Origin: Streptomyces sp. A012304
GTDB taxonomy: Bacteria > Actinomycetota > Actinomycetes > Streptomycetales > Streptomycetaceae
Length of the DNA: 59,284 nt
Assembly (NCBI RefSeq): GCF_026008495.1
Contig: NZ_BQUN01000188.1
Location: forward strand, 119,135-178,418
Reading direction: 5' to 3'
The notes under the pieces are model-generated. The model was given only the letters and a program-made list of their open reading frames with translations, did no database searches and was not told the origin of the DNA. The position numbers and the translations under genes were made by a program. Shown here one piece after another: positions 57,594-59,284 of the stretch (its first letter is position 1; each line of letters opens with the position of its first letter).

Positions 57594-58290
57594 CGTTGTC
57601 CGCACACGGACGGCCTGTTCGGTGAGGTCGACCTCGACTCAGTCGTCGCCCTGGCCGCGCTCCACCGCGCGCGGTTCGCGGGCGGGAAGGGGACGGACGG
57701 CCCCCACGGAACCCGCGCGTGCGCGCCCCGGGCGTCGCGACGACGCCCGCGGGGGCCCGTGGGCCCGTCGTGACGGAATTGGCCGGGAACCGCCGTCGCC
57801 GTCGCCGAGCGCTCGCCTCCCGGCCCATGATCCATGGCGTCCCGGCCTCGACGCCGGGACCCGACGGTCCTCTCGGCCACCCGGCGCGCGAGCACAGGAA
57901 CCGGATATTCCACCCACCGCGCCACAGAACGACCACGCGCCTCCACGCGGTTTCCACATCGTTATCGCGAACGGCTCGCATTAGGTGCCCGCCTCACGTA
58001 AGTTCGAGCCCAGGCAATTCGCGTGAGCAAAGCTGCGCGGGCGTCACCGCGCGGTGGAGGGGGCTGCGCGGTGCCGTTCGCGTCAAGGCGGCGTACGCGG
58101 CCGGGGTAGCCCGTCGGAGGGGCGGTCGGGCGGTTGTCCGACACGACCCAAGCAGCCCCAAAACCTCCACTTCCGTCGGTGGAGGGCCCTTTTTGCCTGG
58201 GAATCCGCTGTCTTTCGGCCATGGATCATGCGGGAACACCGCCTCAGACGGCCACCGCCGCGTCGCCGGGCGATTCCGGAGAGTAATTGT
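57594..58290. other. Gene-poor region with hairpins
   Basis: About 700 bp with no open frame I would call coding; the short frames here have no family likeness or start signals. Perfect hairpins lie at 57598-57611 (GTCCG/CGGAC, just after the methyltransferase stop) and 57839-57860 (GTCCCGGC/GCCGGGAC). A T-tailed terminator at 58164-58194 implies transcription of an unidentified RNA from the left. Confidence 0.5.
58164..58194 (+). terminator. Intrinsic terminator with T-run, no gene upstream
   Basis: CCTCCAC (58164-58170) pairs perfectly with GTGGAGG (58179-58185), then GCCCTTTTT. T-tailed terminators are uncommon in this DNA. The nearest gene upstream ends 570 bases away, so it may end a non-coding RNA or a long 3' leader. 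Confidence 0.75.
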
Positions 58291-58387
58291 CGTGCGCCGA
58301 TGCACGCGCCATCCCTTACGAAGGGTTATGGTGGAAACCCCCCCCTCGGGCCGGTCCGTCTCCCCCCCACGGACCGGCCCGTTTTTT
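58291..58387 (+). ncRNA. Candidate small RNA or leader, 6C-like, ending in a strong terminator
   Basis: A compact series of structures on the plus strand: CGTGC-6-GCACG (58291-58306), CCCTT-ACG-AAGGG (58313-58325), a run of eight C (58338-58345), and a 13-bp perfect terminator stem (58347-58359 with 58369-58381) whose loop has seven C, followed by six T. Two runs of six or more C near hairpins recall the actinobacterial 6C RNA. It ends 112 bases before the prenyltransferase start, so an attenuator leader is the alternative. A promoter is not clear. Confidence 0.5.
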
Positions 58388-58499
58388 CATCCGTGCCCGG
58401 GCGCCCCGTAGACCCGACCCACCGGCACGACCCACGCCCCGCAGGGGTAGGCTTCGGCCCGCGGGGACCCGCATCCGCGACGGAGGGGCTGACAATCAC

Positions 58500-59273
58500 G
58501 TGAACCTGCGCGACAAGCTGCGCGGCCTGTTGGTGAGGCTGTACGCACGCCGGGTGGAAGGCCACCTGGACCACGCTCAGGTGCCCAAGCACATCGGCGT
58601 CATCATGGACGGCAACCGACGATGGGCGAAGGCGGCCGGCTCCACCACCGTGCACGGCCACCGGGCCGGCGCCGAGAAGATCGAGGAGTTCCTCGGCTGG
58701 TGCTCCGAGACGGACGTCGAGGTCGTCACCCTCTGGCTGCTGTCCACGGACAACTTCGACCGCGCCCAGGAAGAACTGGTCCCGCTCCTCGGCATCATCG
58801 AGGACGTCGTGCGCACCCTCGCCACCGACGGCCGCTGGCGCGTGCACCACGTCGGCACCATGGACCTCCTCCCGTCCGGCATGCAGCGCACGCTGAAGGA
58901 GGCCGAGGAGGCCACCGCCCACATCGACGGAATACTCGTCAACGTCGCCATCGGCTACGGCGGCCGCCAGGAGATCGCCGACGCCGTGCGCTCGATGATC
59001 CTCGACGCCCAGGACAAGGGCGTCTCGATGGAGGACCTCGCCGAGTCCGTCGACATCGAGATGATCGGCCGTCACCTCTACACCGGCGCCCAGCCCGACC
59101 CCGACCTGGTGATCCGCACCAGCGGCGAACAGCGGCTGTCCGGATTCATGCTCTGGCAGACGGCGCACTCCGAGTACTACTTCTGTGACGTGTTCTGGCC
59201 GGCCTTCCGCAAGGTCGACTTCCTGCGCGCGCTGCGCGACTACGCGGCCCGTCACCGGCGTTACGGCGGCTGA
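58500..59273 (+). CDS. Short-chain cis-prenyltransferase (Z-FPP synthase type)
   Basis: A 257-residue undecaprenyl-pyrophosphate-synthase-family enzyme, condensing isopentenyl diphosphate in cis. The catalytic motif is HIGVIMDGNRRWAK, with STDNFDRAQEEL, NVAIGYGGRQEI, and the C-terminal IRTSGEQRLSGFMLWQTAHSEYYF, with WPAFRKVDF. Details such as LLSTDNF and the ending ARHRRYGG match M. tuberculosis Rv1086, a Z,E-farnesyl diphosphate synthase, more than long-chain UppS. GTG 58500 is the best start, with GGAGGGG eleven bases upstream. As in M. tuberculosis it closes the greA-mca-trhA block. Confidence 0.9.
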   Translation: MNLRDKLRGLLVRLYARRVEGHLDHAQVPKHIGVIMDGNRRWAKAAGSTTVHGHRAGAEKIEEFLGWCSETDVEVVTLWLLSTDNFDRAQEELVPLLGIIEDVVRTLATDGRWRVHHVGTMDLLPSGMQRTLKEAEEATAHIDGILVNVAIGYGGRQEIADAVRSMILDAQDKGVSMEDLAESVDIEMIGRHLYTGAQPDPDLVIRTSGEQRLSGFMLWQTAHSEYYFCDVFWPAFRKVDFLRALRDYAARHRRYGG

Positions 59274-59284
59274 CGCACGCGGGG

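Noticed and set aside
57622..57984. Possible 120-codon gene in the gap before the prenyltransferase
   Set aside because: It is Arg/Pro/Ser-rich with no start signal or family likeness, and overlapping frames on both strands are equally open.

Overview
The window is chromosomal DNA from a high-GC actinomycete, almost certainly Streptomyces. The signs are very strong G/C bias at third codon positions, mycothiol chemistry (mca), GTP-dependent PEP carboxykinase, SigE-type sigma factors, LuxR/LAL and MEDS-type regulators, a Flp/Tad pilus locus of actinobacterial type, frequent GTG starts and 4-bp ATGA/GTGA gene overlaps. I see no rRNA, tRNA, insertion sequence, phage gene or CRISPR array. Identifications rest on reading motifs and family resemblance by eye; no database search was run.

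Left part (1-12.9 kb): msrA, a membrane-anchored protein of unknown role, metB, a sigma-like protein with a small membrane protein, a MarR regulator divergent from threonine dehydratase (ilvA), a DrrAB-type ABC exporter behind a promoter carrying a palindrome, then greA, DUF4307, mca, a small membrane protein and a DUF255 thioredoxin-like protein. metB, greA, DUF4307, mca, small ORF and DUF255, followed much later by trhA and the cis-prenyltransferase at the right end, have the order and orientations of Mycobacterium tuberculosis Rv1079-Rv1086. The window therefore looks like that ancestral block opened by about 8.5 kb and 36 kb of Streptomyces-specific DNA.

Middle part (12.9-33.4 kb): an envelope-glycan locus (processive GT2 with QxxRW, GT2-GtrA, a GT39-like enzyme and a secreted copper-radical oxidase with an Excalibur-like tail); a Mut7-C protein and a TetR regulator; trhA; pckG; a small protein whose ribosome binding site lies in a hairpin; an alanine-type aminotransferase; a secreted trypsin-like protease; and a D-amino-acid module (N-acyl-D-amino-acid deacylase, fold-III PLP enzyme, sugar-kinase remnant, IclR regulator, RidA).

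Right part (33.4-59.3 kb): a secreted M14 carboxypeptidase, a LAL-type LuxR regulator with an expanded repeat, a MEDS/ATPase protein, three 23-bp tandem repeats, an RsbW-like ATPase, an Nramp-like transporter with altered metal-site motifs, and a SigE-type sigma factor with a putative membrane anti-sigma partner. Then comes a Tad/Flp pilus cluster: a zinc-ribbon protein, CpaB, TadZ, two TadE-like proteins, TadA, TadB, TadC, a histidine kinase and response regulator embedded in the cluster, Flp pilin, a TadG-like protein that seems to start at CUG, a lipoprotein and an OmpA-domain protein. A DUF192 protein, an F420-type oxidoreductase, a methyltransferase, a gene-poor 0.9 kb with two intrinsic terminators and a likely small RNA, and a short-chain cis-prenyltransferase close the window. 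No prepilin peptidase gene is visible, so it must lie elsewhere.
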